Positions 22,640 through 34,001 of a stretch of DNA of 64,000 nucleotides are shown one piece after another. The notes under the pieces are model-generated. The model did no database searches. It was not told the origin of the DNA and was given only the letters and a program-made list of their open reading frames with translations. The position numbers were made by a program, and so were the translations under genes. Every line of letters begins with the position of its first letter. The first letter of the stretch is position 1. This DNA is from Rhyzopertha dominica (Eukaryota > Arthropoda > Insecta > Coleoptera > Bostrichidae): contig QCXZ01000003.1 in assembly GCA_025024175.1 (NCBI GenBank), forward strand, positions 60,344,023-60,408,022. Direction: 5' to 3'.

Positions 22640-23527
22640 AGTACATTTACATACATGCGAGTACATTAAATAGATACATAACGTTCACGAACATTCTATA
22701 AATGCTTTGGTATCATAGTAGACACCCCGGATCCGGTGTTGTTTTATTTTTCTTTTAAACACGTTAGGGGGCAAAGTGGTGATCTCCGCCGGGATNTTGT
22801 TGAAAAACTTGGTGGCGTGGTAGTTGAAAGAACTTCTGCTTTTTTTAATCTTAAGAAATCCACATTCAATTCGTTAGTATTATGTGCATTATACAGCTGT
22901 ACCTCACTGTGTGATAAAGTCTGTGTTTGTATATAAACATAATACAGCGGTAAATACACAAGGATAGAACAGTCAAGATTTAGTATTTTATGGATGTTGC
23001 TCTAACGTCATATCGATAGTTTAATCCTGTAATGATTCGAACCGCCCGCCTCTGCAATGCAACTATTCTGGTAGCACACCAAAAATACGTAACTCGCAGC
23101 TGCCTCAAAAAGCGCATAGCAGGATGTCGGTAGAAAGCTCCCCCTTTAGACACCTTAACAGGTAAATCATTCTGCACAGTCTCCCCGATAACTGATTAAC
23201 GTGGGGCTCCCTGATAAGTCGCGGATTCAAGACTATTCCGAAGAACTTGACCTCGTTTTCAGAAGTAACATCATCTAGAGGGCGAGTAGAAAATATCATG
23301 TTTTCGCTTCATTTAGTTTTAATCTGTTCGCACTAAACCATCGCCTTGCGCTCGACCACATGGAGCCCATGGATTCTCTTGCCTGATAAGTGCTATTTGC
23401 TGATATTACCAGCGTAGTGTCATCAGCAAACAGTATAGTTTTTTTTAAGGACGATGGAAGATCGTTTATGAAGTATAGGAATAAAAGGGGCCCCAAGACC
23501 GAGCCCTGGGGAACTCCATTTCCAAGC
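22640..23527 (-). pseudogene. LINE RT 3' half, same family as 52947-54602
   Basis: On the minus strand 23525-23296 reads GVPQGSVLGPLLFLYFINDL, ILFADDTTL and RWFSANRLKLNEAKT. It continues through MIFSTRPLDDV, LSGRLCRMIYLLRCLK and RRAVRIITGLNYR, then VQLYNAHNTNELNVDFLRLK at about 22850. These blocks match the open LINE ORF at 52.9 kb almost residue for residue, with frameshifts at about 23300, 23170 and 22970. It is 5'-truncated within the RT just before GVPQG, as is usual for LINE copies. Confidence 0.85.
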
Positions 23528-24218
23528 GATTCGCGAAACAACTACTTATACCCTCCCATACTTCATCTCCACTTGAAAGAGGGGCGAGGTATCGAGTTAT
23601 TAAAACCTAGAATGCTTTACCAAAATATTATTTCGAGGTTTTTGGGTAAATTTTAGAAATGCAATTTGCTAGGTCGTTATTCATTTTGTTCAATGCCCAA
23701 AGCATACTCGATTCATTAATATAACTTTAGTAGTATAACTGTGTTCGCGCGTTTACCACTTCCAATATAAAATTTGCCCTCAACGTTGCTTTTGTAGCCA
23801 TCTCCTATCGTTGCATTTGACACCCACCCAGTTCTCTCTCAAAGTCTGGTAAAATTCAGCCTCCGCCGTTCTTAACCCAGCAACAAGAGCCGTCAAACCG
23901 TTAAATGCTTTGAAAGGCGTCACTAAATCGCCTTCCAATAATTGAATACCGCGCCATGGTCCGTGGTCCGACTGGTAGATCGCAAGACGAGACGTTCTGC
24001 ACGAAGGAGCTTTCCTCAACGCAGGAGACCTGCTCTTGCTAGAATTCGTGAGTTCCCTGCATTTCTCATGCCCGGCCGAATATGACACTCGTTTCTGTTA
24101 TTATTTTCCTTCCACGGTCCCCTCAACCAGATCTAGAGATGACTCGGGTTTTGCTTTTTTGCGATGTGCAGGAATTTCAGCCGGACAGCAAATTTAAAAT
24201 GACAATGATTAGAGGGAG
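23528..24218. other. No recognised feature
   Basis: A GC-richer patch lies at about 23790-24120 with a 102-codon minus-strand frame (23780-24088) that has no recognised motif. It may be unique host sequence. Confidence 0.35.
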
Positions 24219-24226
24219 GGTGGAAA

Positions 24227-25969
24227 CAAGGGCGGATCCAGCTTTCAAATCAGGGGGGGGGTCACCTAGTCAGGAGAGGCTACAATTTTATTAAAATAAT
24301 CTAATTGAAAAAGAAATAGTTTTTTATTGCTATAAGTCAAAATAGTTGTAATAAAATTGCAAAATTAATTTTTCGTTTTCTTTTTCTTCTCGAAAAACGA
24401 ATTGTGACTTCCACTTCAGTCGGTATGTTTCTCTAAATGCGAAGTCCAGTTCAAAAAATCAGAAATTCATCGAGTGCACAAATGAAACTGACAATTGTTT
24501 TTATCTCATTAAAGAAATGAATTCGGATTTTAGTAAAGGTGAAAACAATCAATGGTAAAAAAATAAAATCGTCACAGGTAAGGCACTAAGGGTTGACATT
24601 AATTAATTATTAGCTGTGCTTTCGTTTTTATTAGCAAATGTACAAAAACAAGCCATCTTTTATGCAAAGAAAACGATATCAAAGCACTACGTGACACACG
24701 ATAGATTAAAATATAACCTCCTTTAGACTTTTTAGGATTACACCATTCAATATGGCTTCCGACGGGCAGGCAATGCGCGCATAGGAAACCATACAAACTT
24801 AAAACGTGCTACTAAAGTTGGGTCGTTCGATTCTAACGATTCATGCCTTGATTCGTTTGATTTGACTCACAGCTAATGAATCAATCGTTTAAACTTGAAT
24901 TAGAGTTGAGGCATGATGCACAAAAAAACCCTAAATCAATTAAGAACAACCTAGTTGTGCCGTTCGAGAAATGCGGAATGTGAGACTTGTTTACCTGTTT
25001 TTTACGAAAATAATGCGGTTTGCAACTGTACTCTCAACTAATGTAACCTTTTGTGTCCCAAAGAAGTAGGAAAATCGTTTGGTTACCCCGATTACTTACT
25101 AATGTTAAACAAGTATGTGATCCAGATATCAAAAAAAATATGAAATTTTTTAAATTCAATGTATTCGACTAATGGAAAGGTCAATAAAACGGAGAAATTG
25201 GAAACAAATTAATTACCATTTTAGTTTTAGCATGTACCTAATAGACTTTAGCCATAATATACTCATCTATATTTTCTGCTCAAAAATCTACGCCAAAGTG
25301 CTTTGTCTAGAAAATTAGATATTACGCGTAAATACTCATCACTGAAACAAGGGTATAATAATTATCAACAAATATCAAACCATTATAATTCTACTATACA
25401 TACTGATTTGTTAGGTATGATTTTTTTATCGTTAAAGCAATAGTAAATAAAAAAAATCAAAAAGTTAACACTGCTACAGTTACTGGTTACGTTACGCACT
25501 TTGCAACTCTCTTTAACAAGATCTTACAGCTTGGTAACTCGTTATTGGTAATGATTCATGAACGATTTGAATGATTCGAATCTACGCGATTGAAGGAATG
25601 ATTTGATTAGAATCAANAGTCTCAGCTCTAGTGATTGATATTAGTATTAAGTAATGCGATTTCTATGACAGAGCGTTAGAAGTAGCATTGTTTTTATGTA
25701 TACCCTTCCATCGACATTTCGAAAATCAATTGTTCTAAATAGCTAAACTGTCAAAAATCCAATGCTGTCATACAATTTTCCCCCAAAATTGTGTTGTCAC
25801 TCGTTACTCTGGGAATAAATTGCGACGTTGTAATTTTTTGATTAAAACGGATAATAGTGCTTGTTGTTGGTGGATGTAGGCACTCGCCATCATAGAAAGT
25901 ACTTCCCCCAGCCTAGGCCCAGGGGGAAGTCATGACCCCCATGACCCCCCCCCCCTGGATCCGCTCATG
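24227..25969. mobile_element. hAT-like non-autonomous element, 1.74 kb
   Basis: The termini are caagggcggatccag (24227-24241) and, at the right end in reverse complement, catgagcggatccag. Inside each end lies a run of G or C (24253-24261; about 25945-25955). The element is bracketed by perfect 8-bp duplications ggtggaaa at 24219-24226 and 25970-25977, as expected for hAT transposition. No transposase was recognised. Smaller gattcatg/gaatcatt-rich segments near 24830-24900 and 25550-25620 are roughly inverted relative to each other and may be a nested element. Confidence 0.75.
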
Positions 25970-26036
25970 GGTGGAAAGAAAACTATGTAAGCACTTTTGA
26001 AGACGACGTCTCTCTGATAAATAGTTAAAAAAANAA

Positions 26037-26094
26037 TAGTAATAATAATAATAGTAGTGATTATGATGGTGATGGTGAGGATGATGATGATACA
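26037..26094. repeat. AAT / GAT trinucleotide-like repeat
   Basis: aataataataatag passes into gatggtgatggtgagga and gatgatgat units; simple sequence. Confidence 0.8.
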
Positions 26095-26539
26095 CAAAAA
26101 TTTTATCTATGAACAAGCGTAGCCGGATGGAGACTGTTCGTCCGCTCAACCATGAGAAGATAAAAAACAAAAAGAATGTCAGAAATCTTTGAAGGAGTGA
26201 CTGCATACTTCATGAACAAAGTGGTTAAGGTTTAAATACTTACAAAAAAAAACAGATAAAGTTGTAAGAAAACCTCCTTCTAAAAAAAAAAGAGTATTTA
26301 TGCTGCGGAACAGACAACAAGTCCTCTCTCCTAATGTTGATATTATGGACGTCTGTTCTAAACACTAACTGGTTATGGTTTCATGCAAAATAATTTTATA
26401 AAAAAGACAAGCTGAGTGCAGCTTTCTTCTTAGTTTCACGTCGAGCCAAGGGAGTATAGCGTACGTGTTGTTCTTTCCGTATGCCACAAAATCAATTAGA
26501 GTAATAATTGATTTCTCCCCGATGTGTTCAAATCCAGGC

Positions 26540-27137
26540 AAGGACTGTACACAGAATCAACTTAATCAAAAATTTATAAAACTAGCGAATCGCATAAATA
26601 TACATTTTGTTTAGTGTTTTAAAAACTGCGTACATTATAAATCGTTTTTAAATTTATAACAGCTTTCCGGATTGAATTGGCCACGTATAGGTCAAAGCGC
26701 AAGCGGTAGTCCATAGTAAGCCCCATTTTTTTTCATGGTCAAAAAATATAGTTATTTATTATCAATAAAAATATTTAATCTCTGCAGCACATGATCACAC
26801 ATTGTAGATTTAGAAGGTTTACAAAAAAAAAGTAATTTAAATTTACCAGTATTAAGGACTAGAGCATGCTTTTTAGAAGATTGCAGCAAATTCATATAAA
26901 TCGTTGCTAATAATCCACTTCATTCTTATTGAAACAATGCATAACCTGTGTATCATCAGCATAAAGATGATAATCTCCGAATGAAGTAGAAGTCGTCAAA
27001 ACAGAGCTATATAAAGGAAATAGTAGTGGCCCTATGATAGAGCCCTGAGGCACCCCACTCACCAGACTAACAGGCCTAGACTCACGATCACCAAAACGGA
27101 CGATCTGCACCCTGTTGGCAAAATAACTCATAAACAA
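26540..27137 (-). pseudogene. LINE RT fragment, minus strand, degenerate
   Basis: The minus strand at 27137-26907 reads SGVPQGSIIGPLLFPLYSS and YHLYADDTQV (RT GVPQG and catalytic ADD blocks). Downstream (about 26890-26690) a degenerate continuation includes NLLQSSKKHALVLNTGKF and QRLNIFIDN. Neither the 5' part nor a 3' tail is evident. It differs from the 52.9-kb family. Confidence 0.7.
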
Positions 27138-27235
27138 CTCGACGAGGGAGATAAAACGAGTTATTCAAGCACGACCCCAGCCGTAAAAATCTGCGTAGAA
27201 GCCAGCGCTAGTGGAAAGGGGGTATCTGCCTTACA

Positions 27236-27735
27236 TTAGGAACATCACCGATCGTATTGGAAAGATACTGCAAAGTATGTACATCACACCTATCTATGGA
27301 ACTACAGCTACAGTATATTTTTAAGGATAAGCGAGATACTTTATCTCGAGGAGGAGTATGCAGTATACCCTGAAGTTGCGGAAAAGTGCACCACATTGAA
27401 ACCACAAAAAAAAGCTGCTACAAGGATAAAAGAACACGAGAGATGCTACAGCCTTGGACAAACTGGGAGATCTGCTATAGCAGAGCACATAATATTGACT
27501 TCGCACAGACTAGGATTTCTGATATCGTCATACCCTACTACTGTGCAAGACTACAATATAAAACTTTAATCACGAGGGAAGAAACATTGGAAATAAACAG
27601 GGCATGCTTACCGGTTTTGCGAAAAACGTCAGATGAATACCAACCACTTGATCTGCCACGGTCCAACATCACGGCTCCACCAACCCCAGACGAGTACAGC
27701 AGTGGGAAAAACATCCACGAAGAGATAATGGCATG
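27236..27735 (+). pseudogene. PLE GIY-YIG endonuclease relic
   Basis: The + strand reads NITDRIGKIL near 27245 and, about 100 bp later, GVCSIP then SCGKVHH, which corresponds to the PLE GVYkIPCSCGKvYIG motif with the YIG damaged. After a one-base frameshift it reads AATRIKEHERCYSLGQTGRS and AIAEH, with the conserved Arg and His. The C-terminal tail is poorly preserved. This family is closer in style to classical Penelope than to the element at 13.6 kb. Confidence 0.7.
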
Positions 27736-27759
27736 ACCACAGCCAACTAACCCGGAATC

Positions 27760-28330
27760 GTCTACCAGTTCAGTTTTCTTATTATTATTTTATTAATTTT
27801 ATCTTTGAAAGTGATATTATTTAAGATTCTGCTGATATATTTTGACATATTATAGACGGAAATGTGTGTATGCGGAGTTTGGATTTATGTATGTAGTTTC
27901 GGTTGGCCTTATACTTTAGGTACGTTTTCTTGTAGTTTAGTAGTAGTCATTTTTTCTATATATGCCGTTGTATTCCTCATTAGTGTCGTGTTATATTTGT
28001 CTGGTTGTAAGATGGAAGCCTTAATAAATGTTTTGATCCTTTTTAGTATATGTCTTAATTTCCTATTTATTTTTCGATTATTTCTTTTGTTTTAATTGTT
28101 TGATTATGCTTATCTAATCTTTCTTTTAATTGAGTTTAACTTTTTCTGCGGCAACTGTTCACTGTTGTAAGTAGTTTTCGATATTTGTTATTGCTTGCGT
28201 ATTTTTTTCCTAGGGCAATGTATTTGGTATATTAGCACCTATGTGCTATATTTTTTATTATTATTCCTAATTCTATCTGTTTGCTTTTTGTAACTACGGA
28301 GAACCACATATATATTATTGTATTATTATT
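27760..28330. other. No recognised feature
   Basis: AT-rich sequence, including a hydrophobic 77-codon ORF at 27862-28095 that is most likely chance in T-rich DNA. Confidence 0.4.
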
Positions 28331-29560
28331 CAGGGTCGCTACAAAGTATGGACGTATCGACCGACGTTTCTGAAATTGTGCATAAGCCTATGGGCGTAAG
28401 TTGCATTTATTTTTATTTTTTCTGATTTGAAAATTTGTATCACACTTGTACAACTTATTGCTTCGTAGTTGAAAGTGTTGAAGTGTAAATACAATAAATG
28501 ACAATGAACGAAAAGAATGAAAACAATTTTTTATCGCTAAAATGGACAAAAAAGCCAGTTATTACAATTTTTCCTTGACTGGTGATAATTTTTTGTCTAG
28601 ATCAATTTATTGCGAATCGGGTACCTTAAAAGTAAAAAAGAAAAAGATGATTCCGTGAAAAATACAGTAATTTCTTTCAGATTTACATTACAGAAGATGC
28701 TCAAAATGTTCCCCATTCCCTTCCTGGAAGTAATGCAGCCTTGAGTAAAAGTTTTCTAATGTTCTTTGTAGCATATTAGGAGGTAAGTTCTGAATTTCTG
28801 CCCTGGTTCGTTTAAAACTTCTGCATTATGTGGCAGATCAGCATAAATACGATTTTTCAGATACCTCCAGGAAAAAATCAAGCGGCGTCATATCAGGGGA
28901 ACGTGCTGAGCATCCTATCGCTCCGCGCCTACCAATCCATCTGTCTGGAAATATCGCATTCAAATATCCACGAACGTTGACTGCAAAATGGGGCGGTGTA
29001 CCATTTTGCTGGAACCATATCTGTTCAGAAGGACGCGCAGCATTTTCACCATTAGGGAACAGGCGAATAAGTTCTGTAAGTAAATACTTGACCGCATTCA
29101 AATTTCCATCGATGAAAAAAGGTCCAATAATGTGCTCACCGATAATACCACACTAGACATTCACTTTTTGAGGGTGTTGCGTGTGGACTTCTTCTATCCA
29201 ATGTGGATTTGTGTCTAACCAATATCTGCAATTATGCCTATTCACATTATAATTGAGGCAAAAGGTCGCTTCATCAGAAAATAATCCAATTTAAATTGTT
29301 TTTATCTTTATTCTCTTGCACATCTAAAAGGGCATTCAAGCTACTGGTTTTTGAGATTTTTAACCCCGCTGGTTCGTCAAAACGTTGCAATATTTTAATA
29401 ACTGTTGATCTGGCAATTGTTTCATGATCTTCATGAATTGCACTACATTCTCTGATGTCAACATGAGCTTTGTTTAAAAAGTATGTCCAAAAGATGCATA
29501 GCACTGAAAGAAATCCGGCATCTGAATCTCTGAGTAATACAAATAATGCAATTATTATAC
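28331..29560 (-). mobile_element. Mariner-type transposon, copy B, one end preserved
   Basis: The left terminus cagggtcgctacaaagtatg (28331) is the same as the right terminus of copy D (reverse complement at 43758). The subterminal sequence (ataagcctatggg, cacacttgtacaa) is also shared. The transposase runs on the minus strand. The opposite end is missing. Confidence 0.75.
28688..29504 (-). pseudogene. Mariner-type DD41D transposase, copy B, internally deleted
   Basis: On the minus strand the order is an N-terminal remnant (AIHEDHETIARSTVIKILQR, LLDVQEN, about 29455-29315), a deletion, then IIFSDEATF, GIIGEHIIGPFFIDGNLNAV, IWFQQNGTPPHFAVN, FPDRWIGRRG, RSPDMTPLDFFLE and GEHFEHLL with its stop at 28688. 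The second catalytic Asp is changed to Asn (FQQNG). Together with a frameshift after LDFFLE and the internal deletion, this shows it is inactive. It is closest to the copy at 42.3-43.8 kb. Confidence 0.8.
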
Positions 29561-31091
29561 TGACATTTTAGATAGTAACTCAAAACTTATGGCCACCCGC
29601 CGCTTATCAGGAAGAAGTGTACCAGCAAGACGGATAGCCATCTAAATAAGTAAGCTATAAGTAACGCGTGCTTGATAGAGCGTGGAGACGCACCGTGTAG
29701 TTAAGGTGAATGGAAATGAGCAAAATGAAAAAAATGCATTTTATGGGCACCCAGATACGAAGGTAGAGCAGAGCGCACAGCAAGTTGCGGTTGCCCATTC
29801 CGCGTTATCTTTAATAGAAGTATGTATGTATAACATGAGCTACACACGCTATTATTATGTGATACGCAGATAGATGCGTTATGACTTTCATTTGCTCATT
29901 TTTGCTTTCCAATAAGGATACTTCCCACGTGAATGACGATAAATTATGTCAGTTTGAGTTATCTGTGCCGACACTGGGAAAGTTCCATTTGCTGTAAAAC
30001 GCGTCCGCATCATTTTCGTTTAACTCGAGATCTTAATAACATGTATCACGGGCAAGCAGACATTGTGGAAACGGCACCAATTAAAACGCTGAAATGAATT
30101 TATGGTAAAACAGTCGATTCGAAAAACTTGTACGTCCAAATATAGGCCTCCTAGATGAACTTGCTTATTGCTCGTTATACTAATTAAAACGGCTGAGCTT
30201 GCCCGAGACTTGCGATAGGGTCCCGTCATTAACGCTACGGTTGACACTGGTTTGATCGGTACTGCTACACGTTTTAGATGTAAACGTGGAATACCAATGA
30301 TGTGTAAAAAGAGCCGTTAACGGTTACGTGAATTGCTGCTGGATGCAATTACATGTTGCTATATCATTATTGTATGGGGCAATTGTGAGTTTAATATGTA
30401 CGCTATAACTGTTTTTCATTCACGATGCTGGTTTCCTTCCTATTCACGTTCCATCATCAGAAGAACAAATATGTATTTATTTGAACTACCTACCGCCGCA
30501 GTTTCTTAAATCGCTGACTTCGTAACCGTCATGGGGCTTGTCAGACGACTAAGTATCTTAAGCATGACAGGTAATATTCCCCAATTTTTAGATTTTTTAT
30601 CAAATTTCTCACATTTTCTTGTGTAGAAGGCGGAAATCGCTCAAAATAGAAAATAATGTATAAAAAGCCCGTTTCCCGTTTCATGTGTCTCTTTGTCGCC
30701 CTCAGCTCGTTTTGTAAACTTAGTATGCGTGCGACAAACTAGTTTTTCAATATACTATCGCTGAAAGGTATAATGGGCCGTTGATACTTATTTGCCAGGT
30801 TATTGTTATTTAAAGGAGAGAAAACTGCTAAACTGATCAACGTTGTGTCAAGTTAAAAGCTACAAATTGGGAAACATCTAAAAGAATAATACAAATCCAA
30901 AAATATTGATATTTCACATTAGTTCATCGCCAACATTGCCAGTGATAGGCGTTTATGCGTAAATTATAATTTTTTACGTTACACGTGTGGAAACTGTAGA
31001 GAAAGCACTTTGGTGTAGATTCTGAGTAGAAAATATAAGACCAGTATGTTATGGATAAAGTGTATCAGGTACACGCTAAAACCAAATAGAG
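29561..31091. other. No recognised feature
   Basis: Mixed-composition DNA without a convincing ORF. The stretch 30000-30560 is less AT-rich than average. Confidence 0.4.
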
Positions 31092-31450
31092 ATTAAAATG
31101 CATGTCTATGCTGTGCTGTCTGCACTTCAACCAAATGCAGATAGATCTATTTTGCTGTCATTACATCTCATCATGCCGTTTAGGTCTAGTGCAGACAACA
31201 CGGCATAGAACTGGTTTTGCCTATATATACCAAAGCAATGGTATGATGTAAGTAATGCTGACAGATGGCATTGCCATTTAAATTCTTACTTACATCATAC
31301 CATTGCTTTGGTATATATAGGCAAAACCAGTTCTATGCCGTGCAGTTTGCACTAGACCTAAACTGCACTGATGAGCTGTAATGACAGCGAAATAGATCTA
31401 TCTGCAGTTGCTTGAAGTGCAGACAGCACAGCATAGACATGCATTTTAAT
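31092..31450. repeat. Long foldback element with 163-bp arms
   Basis: The arms at 31092-31254 and 31286-31450 are inverted copies, starting attaaaatgcatgtctatg outside and ending gtatgatgtaagtaa inside. They differ at roughly ten positions plus small indels, clustered in the middle of the arms. The outer 35 bp and the inner 50 bp are perfect. The spacer is 31 bp. It could be a foldback MITE or a hairpin RNA source. No protein coding was seen. Confidence 0.85.
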
Positions 31451-32157
31451 GAATGTCGGTTGTTGCCCGCTTGCAAAAAGTGCCGTGGGGGCCTGCTGTC
31501 AAATTGAAGTATGCAGTTGCATGCCAATTTGTCAGGCTACAGGTCACTTCCTTTAGGAAGTAGTAGCACCCGTTAAGGCAGCTAGGACAATAGCGTATTT
31601 ACATGGCGTATTCCTCGCGCCCATCACTGAATGTTGCGATGCTGTAACAAATTAAAACTCCAAACGCTATCAGAATATTTCGATATTAAAAAAGAGCAAT
31701 TTTATAAAATGAATGTCGTAAACGATCAATTAGATTATTCTTTTAGAAAACATATTACATGTGCACTTATTTTGCAAGGTTATTTGAATATTTTTATTAT
31801 TACAAGTCATTGCTGCGTTAATTGGGCAAAATATTTCTTGGTTTTCCTAATAACAAACAAGGCGTTGTAATTACTCATCTATGATTACCGTTTTAAATAC
31901 GTAGGACACCAGAGCAAAGTGGTACCGGAATTGGAGAAAATTATATAGGACGGTGACCAAGATTTAAAATCAGTAATGTTTTTAGTCCTCACCAGCTATA
32001 CTCTAACACCAAATTTTTAATTTATTTATCTGCTTCTATTTTTAAATTTATTTAATGTTTCTTATAACTACAACTGAAAAACATACAAATATATAAATAA
32101 ATGTGTGTGCCTTAGTACATATCAAATAATCTCTATATTAGTTTGAAACACTAAATG
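31451..32157. other. No recognised feature
   Basis: Short ORFs only. A GC-richer patch at 31470-31640 has no motif I can place. Confidence 0.4.
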
Positions 32158-32358
32158 CTATAGCCGCTATACATATATGAGGAATCTGTCCCCGCGGCTT
32201 TTTTATTGGCACTTGGGAATCGTCTTGGTGCCGTATAAACTGCTTGAGATTAAGAGCTGAAAATTTGACTGAATTATTTTTATATGGCACTAAAACGATC
32301 CCCTAAGTCCCAATAAAAAAAGCTGCGGGAGCAGATTTCCCATATATACTCAGCTATA
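32158..32358. repeat. Foldback MITE-like palindrome, about 200 bp
   Basis: The arms 32158-32238 and 32281-32358 are imperfect inverted copies (tatagccgctatacatat against tatagctgagtatatat; shared cttttttattggcactt-type core). Internal mismatches are frequent, so it is older than the palindrome at 31.1 kb. Confidence 0.65.
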
Positions 32359-33498
32359 CCCTTTATTTTATTGTATTGTATTAACTTAAAACACAAAAAA
32401 TCATTATTCAAATTGCCCGGTTCTTCACAAAAAATGGAACGAGCAGCTGAGATACGTGCGCGGGATGCTCCAGGGTCCAACCCCTTCTGCTTCCATCCAG
32501 TTCATTTTCTCACGATAGCGAGCAGGTGTATTGCTGGCCCCGCGCATTAAAAAAATCTTCACTCAATCGTTGTTCACATATGCTGCACGACATGTGCTCT
32601 GTCGTCTACTATACCATTAGATAAGCATAATTAACCCATACTTTTCCTTTCTATGCATATCTGTGAGGTTAATTAAGCCCAGATCACATGATAGTAGGCG
32701 TTAAGTGATTCTTATGGACACGGAGAAGAAATAATATATTATCCATGGTTTTCGTAGAAAAGTGATATGATCGTTTGATGTTCTATCAGTAAATTTTATA
32801 TTTTGAGACCACCAAATAGAAAGAAGATAGATGGCAACTGTTTTCTCAACTTAAAATCTAAGGAATTTGAATTATTGATGGCATTCGAAATGATGCTGCT
32901 TTTAATATCATATATAATCTATTGGTATTGATTAACATAAAACCACGATCATATCTTTAATTGCCCTTACAGGGCGTATTGTTTTGTCAGTACCATTGTA
33001 TTTGATTAAAGTTCACGGTTTACGCACTTTGTGCAGCGATGTGTTACATTAACCTGTTTCATACATTTTCCCTTGTTCTTTTTTCTGCTAATCGCTGTAT
33101 TAGTGGATAAGTTTTTTATTCTTGAAAAATGTAAGCATAATTCGTTAGACCTGAATTTACCAGTAGTAGTTTCCATACTAGCTTTCTATCAGCTGCTGAA
33201 ATGATTTTTTAACTTTGAGAATGATGGGGTACATTAATNAAGGGGCATAGCTATAACAGAAAAAAAGCAAAATATCAGTACTTACATAGATGGTATATCA
33301 AAGATTTCATAAATAACATCCTTACCGAATACAGCATCATCAACAATCAACAGCCCAAGGCTAACATTTGGATAGTAGAGAGTACAAAAAAACAAGAATT
33401 TTTCAAATATTGTTTTCTTATGGATCCAATTCCAGCACATAAACTGTCACAATTATCATTATTAATAGGGTACAAAACCGCTTCGTTTTTAAAGACTT
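32359..33498. other. No recognised feature
   Basis: AT-rich; one unknown base at 33239. No supported gene. Confidence 0.4.
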
Positions 33499-33506
33499 CT
33501 CCAGAA

Positions 33507-33993
33507 TAGGGCTGCGCGATTCAGCAACTTATGAATCGAAAATCGATTCATCGTCAGTATCGATCACAACGATTCGATTCTAATTAATTCACACGATTCC
33601 ATTCGAATCGATTTATATGGAAGCGATTCAAAATGATTTGCATCGATGCAGTTTGAATTAATTCGAATAGAAATTGACTCGAGCCTGTTTAATAACCAAC
33701 CCTTGATGTATCACAAGCGTTATTAAAGTGTAAAGTGTAAATGTTTCAGTTCATAAAATACTTATGTAGCAAAAATTATTTTTTTCGTACAATAAATATT
33801 TCACAACTGCACACCTGCGCATTTATTTACATGGGTATTTGTTATAGGTTTGATGATGGTCGTTTCTTCGAATTCTTCGATTCAGATCGGCATAGATCTA
33901 TTCGAACGAATTTAATTGCTTGGCCAAATCGATACTACGATTCGGTGAAAAAATCGATTCGAATCGATTAATCGATTTTAATGCGCAGCCCTA
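33507..33993. mobile_element. hAT MITE, 487 bp
   Basis: The termini TAGGGCTGCGC and GCGCAGCCCTA are perfect 11-bp inverted repeats. They are followed inside by many cgattcgaa/aatcgatt-type subterminal motifs. Eight-bp flanks ctccagaa (33499-33506) and ctccataa (33994-34001) match at 7 of 8 positions, as expected for a hAT target duplication. The interior is non-coding; the 76-codon ORF across its right half is incidental. Confidence 0.85.
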
Positions 33994-34001
33994 CTCCATA
34001 A

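Noticed and set aside
27862..28095. Hydrophobic 77-codon ORF as a membrane protein
   Set aside because: T-rich DNA readily gives hydrophobic frames. There is no conserved motif, no splice context and no compositional shift.
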